This document shows positions 1-10,572 of a DNA stretch of 64,000 bases, in pieces. The stretch spans positions 53,809,947-53,873,946 of the forward strand of contig CM034233.1 of NCBI GenBank assembly GCA_019916065.1. Direction: 5' to 3'. Each line of letters opens with the position of its first letter. Position 1 is the first letter of the stretch. The stretch is from Vitellaria paradoxa. Taxonomy: Eukaryota > Streptophyta > Magnoliopsida > Ericales > Sapotaceae. The translations under genes and the position numbers were made by a program. Under the pieces are notes generated by a model. The model was given only the letters and a program-made list of their open reading frames with translations. It was not told the DNA's origin and did no database searches.

Positions 1-146
1 TTCAACTCAAGGATACTGCTGAGTAGGGAGACTTCACAGTTGAGTCTGACAATGTATTCAGATGATAGCCCACAAGAAGATAGATCAAGTTTCACCAATT
101 CTTGTGTCCCAGTGGACAAGCACTCAGTTAATTGTAAGGCTCCATC
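1..146 (-). pseudogene. TSK: TSK exon 18 (LRR), partial
   Basis: Reads DGALQLTECLSTGTQELVKL then DLSSCGLSSEYIVRLN. Acceptor AG 147–148. Runs off the window; the last LRRs and the C-terminus lie outside. Confidence 0.88.
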
Positions 147-277
147 CTGTAAATTAAAAGGGAAAATGTATCACACACTGTAAGAAATGATAACAAGTAC
201 AACAAATATATTTTGTTATCCTACCTCAACAATTCTACCAACAAATGAAAAATTAGCAGGCTGAAACATCTACTCAC

Positions 278-397
278 AATTCCATATTTGTATCTCCAAG
301 CATCAATGTTGACAAGCATGAGGTCTTGGTGAGTTTGCAAAGACTGTCTACTACTGGCTTGCTTAGCTTTAAACCATTCAGATTTAGTTCTGAAAAT
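278..397 (-). pseudogene. TSK: TSK exon 17 (LRR) with 1-nt deletion
   Basis: Reads [20 protein letters not shown] then [10 protein letters not shown]. After this the frame no longer fits exon 18. One base is missing at about 284–286 by comparison with the family and exon phase. Acceptor AG 398–399, donor GTGAGT at 276–277. Confidence 0.85.
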
Positions 398-517
398 CTA
401 AAAATGCAGAGTAATAAAACATTCATACGCATTTGGAGGGTCATTTTATTTGAAACAAATATAAAGAAAAACATAAAAAAAATAAAAAATAAAAAAGGAG
501 TTCAATTTAACAAAAAC

Positions 518-584
518 CTCTTTAAAGTGGCAAGTTTAGCCAAAAGATTTACTATCACATTTGCAGATACAGGACTGTCATATC
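518..584 (-). pseudogene. TSK: TSK exon 16 (LRR)
   Basis: Reads YDSPVSANVIVNLLAKLATL. Acceptor AG 585–586, donor GT 516–517, ending phase 2. Open. Confidence 0.87.
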
Positions 585-670
585 CTGTCAAGAAGAGAGC
601 TAGAACATCAGCCAGCCAAGCATATGGAAAACCACAATAGTAGTGAATCCATTTGCTAAATTGAGAATAC

Positions 671-775
671 CTAAACAAATCTGTGATAGGACAGATTCAG
701 AACGCATGGAATCAGCAGCCTTCTGAATTGTTCTAGAAGTGATAGAACAGCGCTCAATATTCAAGCAATAAGGAG
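671..775 (-). pseudogene. TSK: TSK exon 15 (LRR)
   Basis: Reads [20 protein letters not shown] then [10 protein letters not shown]. Acceptor AG 776–777, donor GT 669–670. Open. Confidence 0.9.
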
Positions 776-1011
776 CTACAAAACAAAGAATTTCGGTAAG
801 CAGAAGAAATAGCAAGATCTACGTAACTCAATTTTGTAAGGATGCTCTGGATCCTCATTAAATTTATCATTTTTTGATCAAAGGATTGCCTACTAACAGG
901 GATGAAATCAATATTATATTTGCCCATGGAACATTATGAGAAGATTAATATTGACCAGAATTCTTAATGGATAACAAGCATCCATGTGGATGTGTGGGAA
1001 ATTGATTTAAC

Positions 1012-1123
1012 CTGTGCAATTTTCCAAGATCGTCGAAAGGTAAGATCCACATGCATCAGTCAAACGGTTGCCAGATATATTGAGCACTTCCAGTCGAGCA
1101 AATAGCACAGGGCATTCACAAAT
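1012..1123 (-). pseudogene. TSK: TSK exon 14 (LRR)
   Basis: Reads [20 protein letters not shown] then [12 protein letters not shown]. Acceptor AG 1124–1125, donor GT 1010–1011, ending phase 1. Open. Confidence 0.9.
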
Positions 1124-1736
1124 CTGTATATTGTTGGTAGCAATCATGAAGTCAATAAAAAAATTCATCCCTACTTAGTGAAGCCAATATATAAAGAAAT
1201 AAACTACAATGCTACGGCAGGGAATTTTTCAACTAAAAAAGAATATCGTTCACAAGATAAATATGGACTTTAATTAGAAGTATTTTGATTAAGAACTCAA
1301 AACTTTGTCAATACATATCCTTTTTTCTGACAAATAAACTATGTTAATGCATATTAAAATTCAAATTTTGAAGTAACAGCTTCTATCCAGTGCATCTGCG
1401 CTGCCCCTTCCATAAAGGGTCAGGTACCAGACAATTTTTACAACTCCTTCAGGTAACAACCCTTCAAGCAAGATACAAAAAGTATCACTAAAAACTGATT
1501 AAGCTGAAAGAAAAAATAAATTAATAACAAGCTACCTATGTCCAGCAGTATCACTACTTATATCAAATTGTATGGCTTCCAAGATTCTTTTCCTCATACA
1601 TATGAACATTTAAGCTGCATTTTCTCCAGAGACAGCTATCTAGTAGCATATCTGCAGCACAGTTACTTTTAAGGAAGAAGAAGAACAAGAAGAACAGAAA
1701 TATTTTGAGCTTATAGGAGTGTGAGAGGTTACAGAC
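1124..1736 (-). other. TSK intron 13
   Basis: GT–AG intron of 613 bp. No repeat or coding remnant recognised. Confidence 0.7.
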
Positions 1737-1849
1737 CTGGAACAATGCAGTTGGTCCAAAGTGATTGCAGTGCAAATCCAAAACCAGACCACCATATATT
1801 TGACCTGATGATGTAAGCACCTGTTGAAGTTTCTCCACAGTTCCATTTC
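1737..1849 (-). pseudogene. TSK: TSK exon 13 (LRR)
   Basis: Reads [20 protein letters not shown] then [15 protein letters not shown]. Acceptor AG 1850–1851, donor GT 1735–1736. Open. Confidence 0.9.
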
Positions 1850-2044
1850 CTGGAGATAACAGGAAAATGGAATAGCAAAGTAAATTGAAGATCAAATCAT
1901 TTTTTGCAGGTAAAAGTTGAAAGAGGAAGTTAGTAGGATGGTATTGTTTAGGAAATATGTAAAATAATGCTTAGGATGTATTTGTACTAAGAATCAACAT
2001 TGGAGAATAAAAAATGAAAACAGCCATAAATCAAATATCATTAC

Positions 2045-2168
2045 CTAACAAATTGTGAGAAAGGTCTAAAACAGCAACTGTTTTGTGAGCTTGCAAGCCA
2101 TTCAATAATGGTGCTATTGATACATCTTGTAATTCACAATCAGACACAACAACTTCAACCTCCGAAAG
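2045..2168 (-). pseudogene. TSK: TSK exon 12 (LRR)
   Basis: Reads [20 protein letters not shown] and [12 protein letters not shown]. Acceptor AG 2169–2170, donor GT 2043–2044, ending phase 1. Open. Confidence 0.9.
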
Positions 2169-2326
2169 CTGGTGAAAGATATTAATACACAGGCAATTAA
2201 AAATATTTGAACTTCCAAGAAGTAAAGTTAGCAATTTATGATAGGCCTTACAGAATTTAGTAACATTTCCTGCATTCAAAGAATAGAGAGCAAAAATGGT
2301 AATTTTACATCACGAAGAAACATATA

Positions 2327-2528
2327 AGTTGGAAAACAAGAAGAAAAAAAAGGAGAGAGTGAATATGAATATTCTCTTCTCCCTTAGGTCTTATTTATAA
2401 ACCAAAACTTACATCACATAAGGAAAGAAAGCAAGACAAGGAAAATAAACCAAAACAAGGAAATATCCTAATTAATCCTATATCAATCCAAAATAGAAAA
2501 TAAATCATATCACTCCTAAATTCTAACA
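2327..2528 (-). repeat. Copia 3' LTR
   Basis: 202 bp. On the minus strand it begins TGTTAGAATTTAGGAG and ends CAACT. Nearly identical to 7458–7659. Confidence 0.93.
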
Positions 2529-2535
2529 CTCACCC

Positions 2536-4770
2536 TCAAGCTGGAGCATATAAGTAAAAAATGCCCAGCTTGGATGAGAGATTCTGAAATGAAGACCGAG
2601 GCAATGGTTTTGTAAGAAGATCAGCCAATTGAGAAAAGGATCGAACAAACGGAGTACTCAGCTCTTTACGAAGTAACAAGTCCCGAATAAAATGGCAATC
2701 AACCTCAATGTGTTTGGTAAGTTCGTGAAACACAGGATTATTTGCAATAAAGATGGCCGCTTGATTGTCACAATGCATAGCCATAGGAGCAGGAACATCA
2801 ACACCAAAATCCCGAAGTAGTGAACGAACCCAGAGTAGTTCAGAGGCAGTATGAGCCATAGCACGATACTCAACCTCAGCACTTGAACGAGCCACAACTT
2901 GTTGTTTCTTGCTGCGCCAAGTAACTAAATTATCACCAACAAAGGTACAGTAACCCGAAATAGACCTTCGATCATCACGATTTCCAGCCCAATCAGCGTC
3001 ACTATAACCGGTCACCGATAGAGAAGAAGGACGATAAAATAAACCGCGACCAGGAGCACTCTTCAGATAACATAAAATACGACAGACTGCTTCAAAGTGG
3101 GTGTCTCGAGGAGCATGCATAAATTGACTGACAATATGGACCGCATAAGTAATGTCAGGACGAGTGACTGTGAGATAAATCAACTTCCCTACTAGTCGGC
3201 GATATCGACTCACATCAGAAAATGGTGAGCCAGTAGTAGCATCAAGTTTAACAGAGGCATCCATGGGAGTTTCAGCAGGCCGAGAACCAAGTAAGCCAGT
3301 CTCAGACAAAAGATCTAAAACATACTTGCGCTGAGAAAGCATAAGTCCTGTGTTGGATCGTGCTATTTCAATGCCAAGAAAGTAACGAAGGGCACCCAAG
3401 TCTTTGGTGTGAAAGTGGTGACTCAAATGAGTTTTTAAATCGGCAATACCTGTGGCGTCATCACCCGAAATAATGATGTCATCAACATATACAATCAACA
3501 CAATTGTACCAGTAGAGGAGCGCAGAGTAAAAACAGAATGATCGGAAGTAGACCGTTGCAGACCATACTTGAGTAGAACATCACTGAAGCGATCAAACCA
3601 AGCACGAGGGGATTGTTTCAGACCATACAAGGACTTACGTAACCGGCAGACTAAGTGTTCACTCCCAGGAACTACATAACCTGGTGGTTGATCCATATAA
3701 ACCTCTTTGTGGAGTTCACCATGAAGAAAAGCATTTTTAATATCCAGCTGGTAAAGTGGCCAAGATCGACTTACAGCTACAGCAAGAAGAATGCGAACTG
3801 AATTGAGACGAGCAACTGGAGAGAAGGTCTCGAGATAATCAACGCCATAAGTCTGAGTATAGCCCTTAGCAACCAGGCGTGCTTTAAGCCGTTTAACTGA
3901 TCCATCCAGAAGATACTTGACGTTATAAACCCAACGACAGCCCACTGTTTTCTTCCCGGAAGGTAATTGGGCTAGGTCCCAAGTATGATTTGCATAAAGT
4001 GCCTCCATTTCCTCATCCATGGCACGTTTCCACCTAGGTGAAGATAACGCTGCTTGATATGAGACTGGAAGGGAGACTGAAGACAAGGCACAAATAAAAG
4101 AATACAAACAAGAGGAAGCACGATGATATGAAACAAATTTAGCAAGAGGATGTTGGGTACAAGCACGCTTACATCGACGTAGAGCAATGGGTAAATCATC
4201 ATCAGAGGGAGATGAAGTAGAGGTTTGGACCTCAGACAATTCTGACGAGTTGGATGGGCCATAAGAAACAACATGTCTATTCTGATCCAGCTGGTATACC
4301 TGTAACTGATTTTGCGGAAATTCCTGCACAGAAGGAGAAGAAAAAGATAAAGGTAATGTAGGACTCGGGTTTCCTGGACTAGTCTCCCCCTCACGAGTAG
4401 GATATGACTCCCCCTGAATGCTGGACAATAAGTCAGGGGACAATTGAGTCCCAGAGTCAGAGAAGAAGGGTGTGGATTCAAAAAAAGTAACATCAGCACT
4501 TACAAAATACTTACGAGAAGGTGGATGATAACAACGGTATCCTTTCTGAGTCTGAGAATAGCCTAAAAACATGCATTTTCGAGAACGAAGAGATAACTTA
4601 TCTAAACCAGGATCGAGAATATGAACAAAAGCCACACAACCAAAGACTCGAGGAGTAAGAGGAAAAGAATGACCCTCAGGATACAAGATAGAAAAATGAG
4701 ACTTGTTATCTAACACAGCAGATGGCATTCTATTAATGGGAAAACAAGCAGTGAGAACGGCATCCCCCAA
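2536..4770 (-). pseudogene. Copia integrase C-terminus, RT and RNase H
   Basis: The open frame of 744 codons starts at an ATG created in the shifted frame, not a true start. It contains the integrase GKG-like end (VFGCVAFVHI), RT motifs CRWVYNVKYLLDGS, LYQLDIKNAFLHGEL, and YVDD at 3478–3489. RNase H shows YSDADWAGN, SRSSAEVEYRAMA-like and MHCDNQAA. The RT–RH part has no stop. Confidence 0.92.
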
Positions 4771-6260
4771 AAAGGTTTGGACACATGCATATTAAACATC
4801 ATAATACGAGCAACATCGAGCAAATGACGATGTTTGCGCTCGGCGACACCATTTTGTTGGGAGGTATGAATACATGTAGTCTGATGGATAATTCCCCGAT
4901 CAGTACAAAAGGTTTCCATAATAGATTGTACGTACTCTAGAGTATTATCTGATCGAAAAATTTTGATACGTTTGTTAAATTGGGTAAGAATCTCATTATA
5001 AAAGCGAGTCATAATGTTTGGTAAATCAGACCTCTGTTTCATCAAAAATAACCAAGTCATGCGGGAATGATCATCAACAAAAATAACAAAATATTGAAAA
5101 CCATTAATACTAGTAATTCGAGATGGTCCCCAAATATCAGTATGAACTAAATCAAAAGATTTGGGTTGACGACTGACACCATGACTAGAAAAAGAACTAC
5201 GGTGGTACTTGCCAAGCTGGCAAGCCTCACAATCTAGACTCGATACAGGACTTAAATGAGAAATGACAGACTTCAATTTATTTAATGAGGGATGCCCAAG
5301 GCGAAAATGCCATTGGAGTGGAGAGACTGTCGCACTCAAAGCAGGTGAAGCGGCAGTATAGAAGCTAGCTAGATCAAGATAGTAGAGCCTGTCTTTCTCA
5401 TGCCCCAAACCAATCGTCCTCTTGTTCTTGAGGTCCTGAAATACACAAGAGGTAGGAGAAAAGGTTACAGAACAATGTAAGGATTTGGTTAATTGGCTAA
5501 CAGAAAGTAAATTAAATGGAAAATTAGGTACATAAAGACACTGAGGTAAATGAATTGAAGGATGAGGAGAAATAACTCCTTGTCCTTGTATAGGTTGTGA
5601 AGATCCATCAGCTAAAACAACATGATGATTAATGGGATTTAAATGAGAGAATAGGGAGGATTTACCAGAAATATGAGAGTTTGCACCAGAATCAATGACC
5701 CAGGAAGGTGGAGTGGAAGTAGTACAAGCGATATTACCTGAATTTGCCAAGGTAACAGTGGAAGTAGATGGATGAGGTTTCCGAAGGGTTTGCAATAGCT
5801 CACTCAATTGGGTAGCAAGATCATTGTTGGAACTTGAAGGTTCTGAAGCAGTGTGTGTCGACTGCGTGGACGTGACAGGAGTAGAACCATCTGACACATG
5901 ATGAGCTTGATCCGGTTTACCATACTTGGCCCAACAATAAGGCTCGGTGTGATTGGTACGACCACAGTGAGAGCACTTCCGATCCCCTCGCCCTTGAGAA
6001 GAGCGACCACCACGTGATGAGCCTCGAGACGAACGACCACGTCCACGCATACTACCACGAAAGGCTCCTGTAACAGAGTCAGTGGAGATCAAGGCAGATG
6101 TTTCAGGAGTAGTGGCCTGACTTTGAGTATGATGACCTAAGGATGATCGCAAAAGGCGAGAGTAGACATTGGCAGCTGTAGGTAAAGTTTCACTAGCAAG
6201 AATTTGATCTTTGAAGCCACGTAGGTCAATATCAAGCCCAGAGAGAAGGGAGGCAATCAT
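4771..6260 (-). pseudogene. Copia gag C-terminus, protease and integrase
   Basis: An Arg/Gly/Ser-rich stretch leads to the CCHC knuckle CSHCGRTNHTEPYC (5934–5975). Protease active site WVIDSGANSHIS has its DSG at 5685–5693. Integrase shows HFRLGHPSLNKL, CEACQLGKYHR, HTDIWGPS, FRSDNTLEY and QQNGVAERKHR, so the DDE triad is present. A 1-nt loss in a G-run near 4764–4770 shifts the frame before the RT. Confidence 0.9.
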
Positions 6261-6770
6261 AAAATCTTCCCAGTGTCGCTTTTGTTGCTCAAGATCAGTA
6301 GTAAAGGGCCTACACTGTAATAGTTGATCCCAAAGGTTCTTAAGGACGCTGTAATATTCTGAAAGAGGACGACCACCCTGTTTGGTTGCAAAAATCTACT
6401 CATATAACTCAAACACTCGTGAGACATTACTCTATTGGGAGAATGAGTCAGCAAGAGAATCCCATATTTTCTTTGAAGAATCACAAAATTCTACCGTAGT
6501 GGCAATGTAGGGCTCAAGACTGTGCCATAACCAGCCCATAACAACAGAATCTTCACTCAACCAATCATCATACTCAAGATTATCTGATCTGGGTAGAAGA
6601 TCAGTAAGAAATTTTAGTTTCTTCTTCCCACGAAGAAACACTTTCACAGCATGGGCCCAAGCCAAATAGTTTAATCCATTTAATTTCTTAGAAGTAATCG
6701 ATCGAGGAACATCTTCATCTTTCATTAATATTGATTTCGGTTCAAGAACATTAACTTTCCCTTCGGCCAT
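6261..6770 (-). pseudogene. Copia gag N-terminal part with two stops
   Basis: Starts MAEGKVNVLEP and has the Copia gag motif KLNGLNYLAWAHAVKVFL and SLEPYIATTVEF. TAG stops at 6432–6434 and 6396–6398 interrupt it, but the frame is otherwise continuous into the zinc-knuckle part. Confidence 0.88.
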
Positions 6771-7445
6771 GAATACTAAACAGGAAACCGAAATCAACAA
6801 AGGAGAGAATTACCAACAAAAATAGGGTAAACTAGATCAACAGGGCATTAGCAGACCAGCCACCATAAATAGAAGCAGCAACAAATCATCAGCAACTAAG
6901 GCGCAAACCACATCAAGGAATAAGAGAGAACCAGACTAGAAGCAGCAAGGAGAACCAGATACTAGACGTAGCAATCAATCAGCAACGGCAGAGAGAACCA
7001 TCAGCGAAGAACAGCAGCAATCGGCAGAGAATCAGGAAGAACATCAGCAACGGCAGACATAGCAAGAAACAACGGCAGAGAATCCAAATCAGGAACAAAT
7101 CACACCAAGAACCAGAAAGAACCAGATTGGAGGCGACGGGAGGACGCTCCTACTTCAGGCGAGCATCGACGTTCGACGCCGGTGGGATGCCGGAGGTGCA
7201 CGCGCCTACACGCGCCAAGCGAAGGAGGACTGGCCAGCAGCGGCAGACGGCGCGTGAGGGCGCGTCGGTGATACGCCGGCGACCTGCTCAGGTGGGTGAG
7301 GGTCGTCGGCGACCGGCGACGCTCCTAGGATGGTCGGCGATCAATTCCGACGACCGGAGGACCGGCCGGCGGCGAGACAGAGGTTCCGACCCCTTTCTGC
7401 CCTAAAAAAAAAAAATTTTTTTTTTTTTTTTTATTATGTAATAGT
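6771..7445 (-). other. Copia 5' leader with GC-rich part
   Basis: An untranslated leader of about 675 bp between PBS and gag. 7120–7405 is strikingly GC-rich against its surroundings, and an A/T homopolymer block lies at 7405–7432. A similar GC-rich leader with a shared CGACGACCGG word occurs in the intron 10 Gypsy at about 11165–11200. Confidence 0.7.
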
Positions 7446-7457
7446 GCTCTGATACCA
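7446..7457 (-). other. Copia primer binding site
   Basis: TGGTATCAGAGC on the minus strand, complementary to the 3' end of initiator tRNA-Met, directly after the 5' LTR. Confidence 0.85.
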
Positions 7458-7659
7458 AGTTGGAAAACAAGAAGAAAAAAAAGGAGAGAGTGAATATGAA
7501 TATTCTCTTCTCCCTTAGGTCTTATTTATAAACCAAAACTTACATCACATGAGGAAAGAAAGCAAGACAAGGAAAATAAACCAAAACAAGGAAATATCCT
7601 AATTAATCCTATATCAATCCAAAATAGAAAATAAATCATATCACTCCTAAATTCTAACA
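7458..7659 (-). repeat. Copia 5' LTR
   Basis: 202 bp, next to the PBS, one mismatch to the 3' LTR. Its outer edge lies 16–21 bp from the exon 11 donor. Confidence 0.93.
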
Positions 7660-7681
7660 ATATATAATCTATATTTTTTAC

Positions 7682-7782
7682 CTCTAAATTGCATAGCTTC
7701 TTGAGCACTTTCAGATTCGGGGACTCAGACAGCTCCTTGCAACAGTCAATGTAGAGTTTCATCAAACGCTTTTGTAGCCAAC
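7682..7782 (-). pseudogene. TSK: TSK exon 11
   Basis: Reads [20 protein letters not shown] then [12 protein letters not shown]. Acceptor AG 7783–7784, donor GT 7680–7681. Intact. A Copia element sits only 16 bp inside the following intron. Confidence 0.9.
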
Positions 7783-8884
7783 CTGTAAAGATAGCAAAGC
7801 ATATTGACATCTTATATCACCAAGATATTAAAATATAATAGGAAACTTTTCAGAATTGAAAAGAGAATTCAATAAAACTAAATGAAAAATACTAATCCGG
7901 AGCTCCTGCTTCTAGACAAAATACCCATGCATTCTTAAACTCCTTTTGCATCTCCAGCAGTGTAGCAAGGAAAAAAACTGCATGGAATTTGTTAGAATCC
8001 TTTCCTAGCTTTTTGTAGGATTGTGTTGTTTTCTATTCGTAGGTTTTGTTATTCCTTTATATTAAAATAGCTTAATATACATTGTTGGGCCTATTTCCTA
8101 AAAAGCTAAAACTTTTGGAACAATTGATAACTTACATGGTATCATAGTTGATGGTTCTAAGAGTCCTAGTTCAAGTCTTGTTATCAATGTTCATTCCTTA
8201 TTTGTTATTGTGCGCTATAGTCAATTTATGACCTTTTTTTATTTAGTTTGTTTGTCTCTATCCACATGTGAATTGGGCTCGCACGTGAGAAGAAGTGTTA
8301 AAATAACTTGATATATATTGTCTCATTCCTTAACAACATAAAACTTTTAAAACAATTGGTGACTAAACATTTCACAATTCCTTTATTCTATAAGATTCTT
8401 ACTCATATATATACAAGTCAAAAACCTTATTCGGAGTATGAAGCCATTCACTTAATTCTAAGCTTGTGACATGGTATCAAAGCAAAAATTCTAGTCCCCA
8501 CAGTCTCACTCCAAGTCTAGTCAAAAACCTAGCCCCATTCAAATGACAACTCAACTAAACCTTGTCCCAAACTAGTTGAAGTCAGCTACATGAATCCTCT
8601 TTTTCCATTCATTTTTGTCATGTGTTATATATTCTGTGAGGTTATGTGAAATTAGGTCTTTTATTACGATTTCAGTCCATTTAAGCGTACCTTCTATCCT
8701 CTTTACCCTTTTTACTTGGATTAACTCACTCTTCCATACTGGTGCATCCCAAGATCTACTTCAGATACAACCAACCCATCTTAAATGATCTTCTATTGAC
8801 TTCTCTTATATTGGTGCCACCTCAATTTTTTTTTTTTTTTTTTTTCGGATGCATTCATTATTTATCCTATCTTTTCTTGTATTG
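7783..8884 (-). other. TSK intron 10 5' of Gypsy: layered repeat remnants
   Basis: On the plus strand, 7990–8500 resembles degraded LTR leader sequence, including ATGGTATCAAAGC at about 8471, a decayed tRNA-Met-type PBS. 8565–8835 resembles the 3' end of a plant RTE (TTGAAGTCAGCTACATGAATC). 8827–8845 is a T-run. None can be delimited exactly. Confidence 0.5.
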
Positions 8885-9033
8885 TGATGAGGACATCATC
8901 CAGAATTTTATTTCCTTTATTATTGTTGTTGTTGTTGTTGTTGTTGTTGTTATTTTATTTATTATTATTTCTATTTTTATTTTTATTTTATTTTAGTAAA
9001 TTTGTTGAGAGTAGAATTTTTTATTTTCTTTTT

Positions 9034-10572
9034 GAAAAAGATAAGTAAATTTTTATTAAAAGAGAAAACAGCTCTATACAAGCATCAATTGGATGCTAGT
9101 ACAAGGCATCAAAAGGTCGTATGCAACTACAAAACATCCAAACAAACAAGAATCTAAACCAAACCAATCATCTCATCTGATCGAGGAAGTTCAAGAAAAA
9201 AGATAGATCTATCTCCCTTCCATCCCTCACCCAATCATATAGACAAGCAAGAAAATAGCTTTTAATCCTGATATTTGGCCTGCTCTCATCTTCAAAGATC
9301 CTTCTATTCCTCTCCTTCCAAGTCAGCCAAAATACACAAAATGGAACCACATTCCAAATGGATTTTTTATGCCCTCCAAGAGGCTGACCCCACCAAGCCA
9401 AGACAAAATCACACAAACTCCTTGGGAAGCACAAATGCACATTAAAGCATGAAAGAATCAAACTCCACAGCTCGACTGTCCACTGGCAGTGCAATAACAG
9501 GTGTGATATAGACTCCTCCTGTCGGAGACATAAAGTGCAACAATTAACTATGGAATAACCTCTAAGCTTGAGGTTATCCATAGTTAGAATTTTCCTCCTA
9601 GCTGCACACCAAGAGAAAAAGAGCACTCTAGGAGGGACAGCAGTCGTCCAGAGCTTCGTCCAAGGAAATGCATCGCTTGTGTGGCCTTGAAGTGATGAAT
9701 AGTAGGATCTGACAGTAAATGACTTCTCCTTTGATGCATTCCAAACCATGGAGTCCTCAGAATCTTCCAAATAAACATCATTTAGAAGTTCTAAAAGAGA
9801 CAAGTAAGCATCCATTTCCCAATCATTCATGTTCCTGCAAAGTGTGACTGCCCAAGTGCGACTATTACCCCTTCCAATACAGTAATCCCTGATAAATGCA
9901 TCTTTATTTACTGCTAAACCAAAAATCTCTGGAAAGAGATCAGCTAGACAGCCTACATTCAACCAATTGTCTCCACAAAAGAATTCTATCTCCTTTGCCC
10001 AACTTCCACGAAGTACAGCAGCCAAAGGTCCTCCAATTCTTCCTAATTTCTCTCCAAATGCTTGCCCCAACAGATGTTGAGCAATGGGCTGTAGTCCAGC
10101 CACCCAATTCCTCGCCATACTTAATCGATATTACTTTCTTCCAAAGTCTGCCATTATCTTTATGAAATCTCCAAAGCCACTTACCCAATAGAGCTTCATT
10201 TTGCAGCTATAATTGGCTGATGCCAATGCCGCCTGACTCAATTGGGGAACAAACTGATTTTCAATTCACCAAGCTGTGTTTGAAAGCTCCTTCACCTTTA
10301 CCCCAAAGAAAATTCCTTTGCAGTCTCTCAAGCTCTTTTATGATAGAAATAGGAGCTTTAAATAGGGAGAGAAAGTAGGTTGGGAGGCTGGAAAGTACAC
10401 TCTTAATCAGTGTAGTTCTAGCCCCAGTTGAGAGATATTTAGCCTTTCAAACAGCTAGTCTATTCCTGCTTCTTTCCAGGATAGGTTCCCAAACCATTTT
10501 AGATTTAAGATATGTTCCCAGAGGCAAGCCTAAGTAAGTAGTTGGGAATGAACCTGTTTTGCAACGCAAAAT
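9034..10572 (-). mobile_element. 5'-truncated L1-like LINE inside the Gypsy left LTR
   Basis: The minus strand begins within the RT (FPTTYLGLPLG near 10545). It continues through [28 protein letters not shown] and LGKWLWRF. After a frameshift near 9985 it goes on in a long open frame (9168–10118) ending in the zf-RVT region CTLCLRQEESISHLLLHCQW and FWLTWKERNRRIF. The same family is inserted in TSK exon 2. The tail is short (TTTTTC context at 9028–9036) and the target duplication is not clear. Confidence 0.82.
9168..10118 (-). pseudogene. LINE C-terminal fragment (zf-RVT domain)
   Basis: Open frame of about 316 codons but only the C-terminal part of an L1-like ORF2, from after the RT thumb to the end. 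The Cys/His motif CXXCXXXXXXXXHXXXXC is visible in CTLCLRQEESISHLLLHC. The frame upstream, on the same strand, carries the RT C-terminus in a different register, so the original protein is frameshifted and lacks its catalytic RT core. Confidence 0.75.

Larger units (their letters stand above)
2327..7659 (-). mobile_element. Ty1/Copia retrotransposon in TSK intron 11
   Basis: Both LTRs are 202 bp (2327–2528, 7458–7659) and differ at one position I can see (…CACATAAGG/CACATGAGG). The target duplication is ATATA at 2322–2326 and 7660–7664. On the minus strand the PBS TGGTATCAGAGC (7446–7457) follows the 5' LTR directly, and a purine tract precedes the 3' LTR. The internal order gag–protease–integrase–RT–RNase H is that of Copia. 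There are two gag stops and one integrase frameshift, so it is not autonomous although recently inserted. Confidence 0.95.

Noticed and set aside
7127..7405. Plus-strand open frame with Arg-rich product in the GC-rich block
   Set aside because: It lies in the Copia leader on the opposite strand to the element. High GC reduces stops, and no family resemblance is seen.
8742..8996. Plus-strand open frame with Phe/Val/Ile runs
   Set aside because: It is made by T-runs and (GTT)n in the Gypsy LTR, not a gene.
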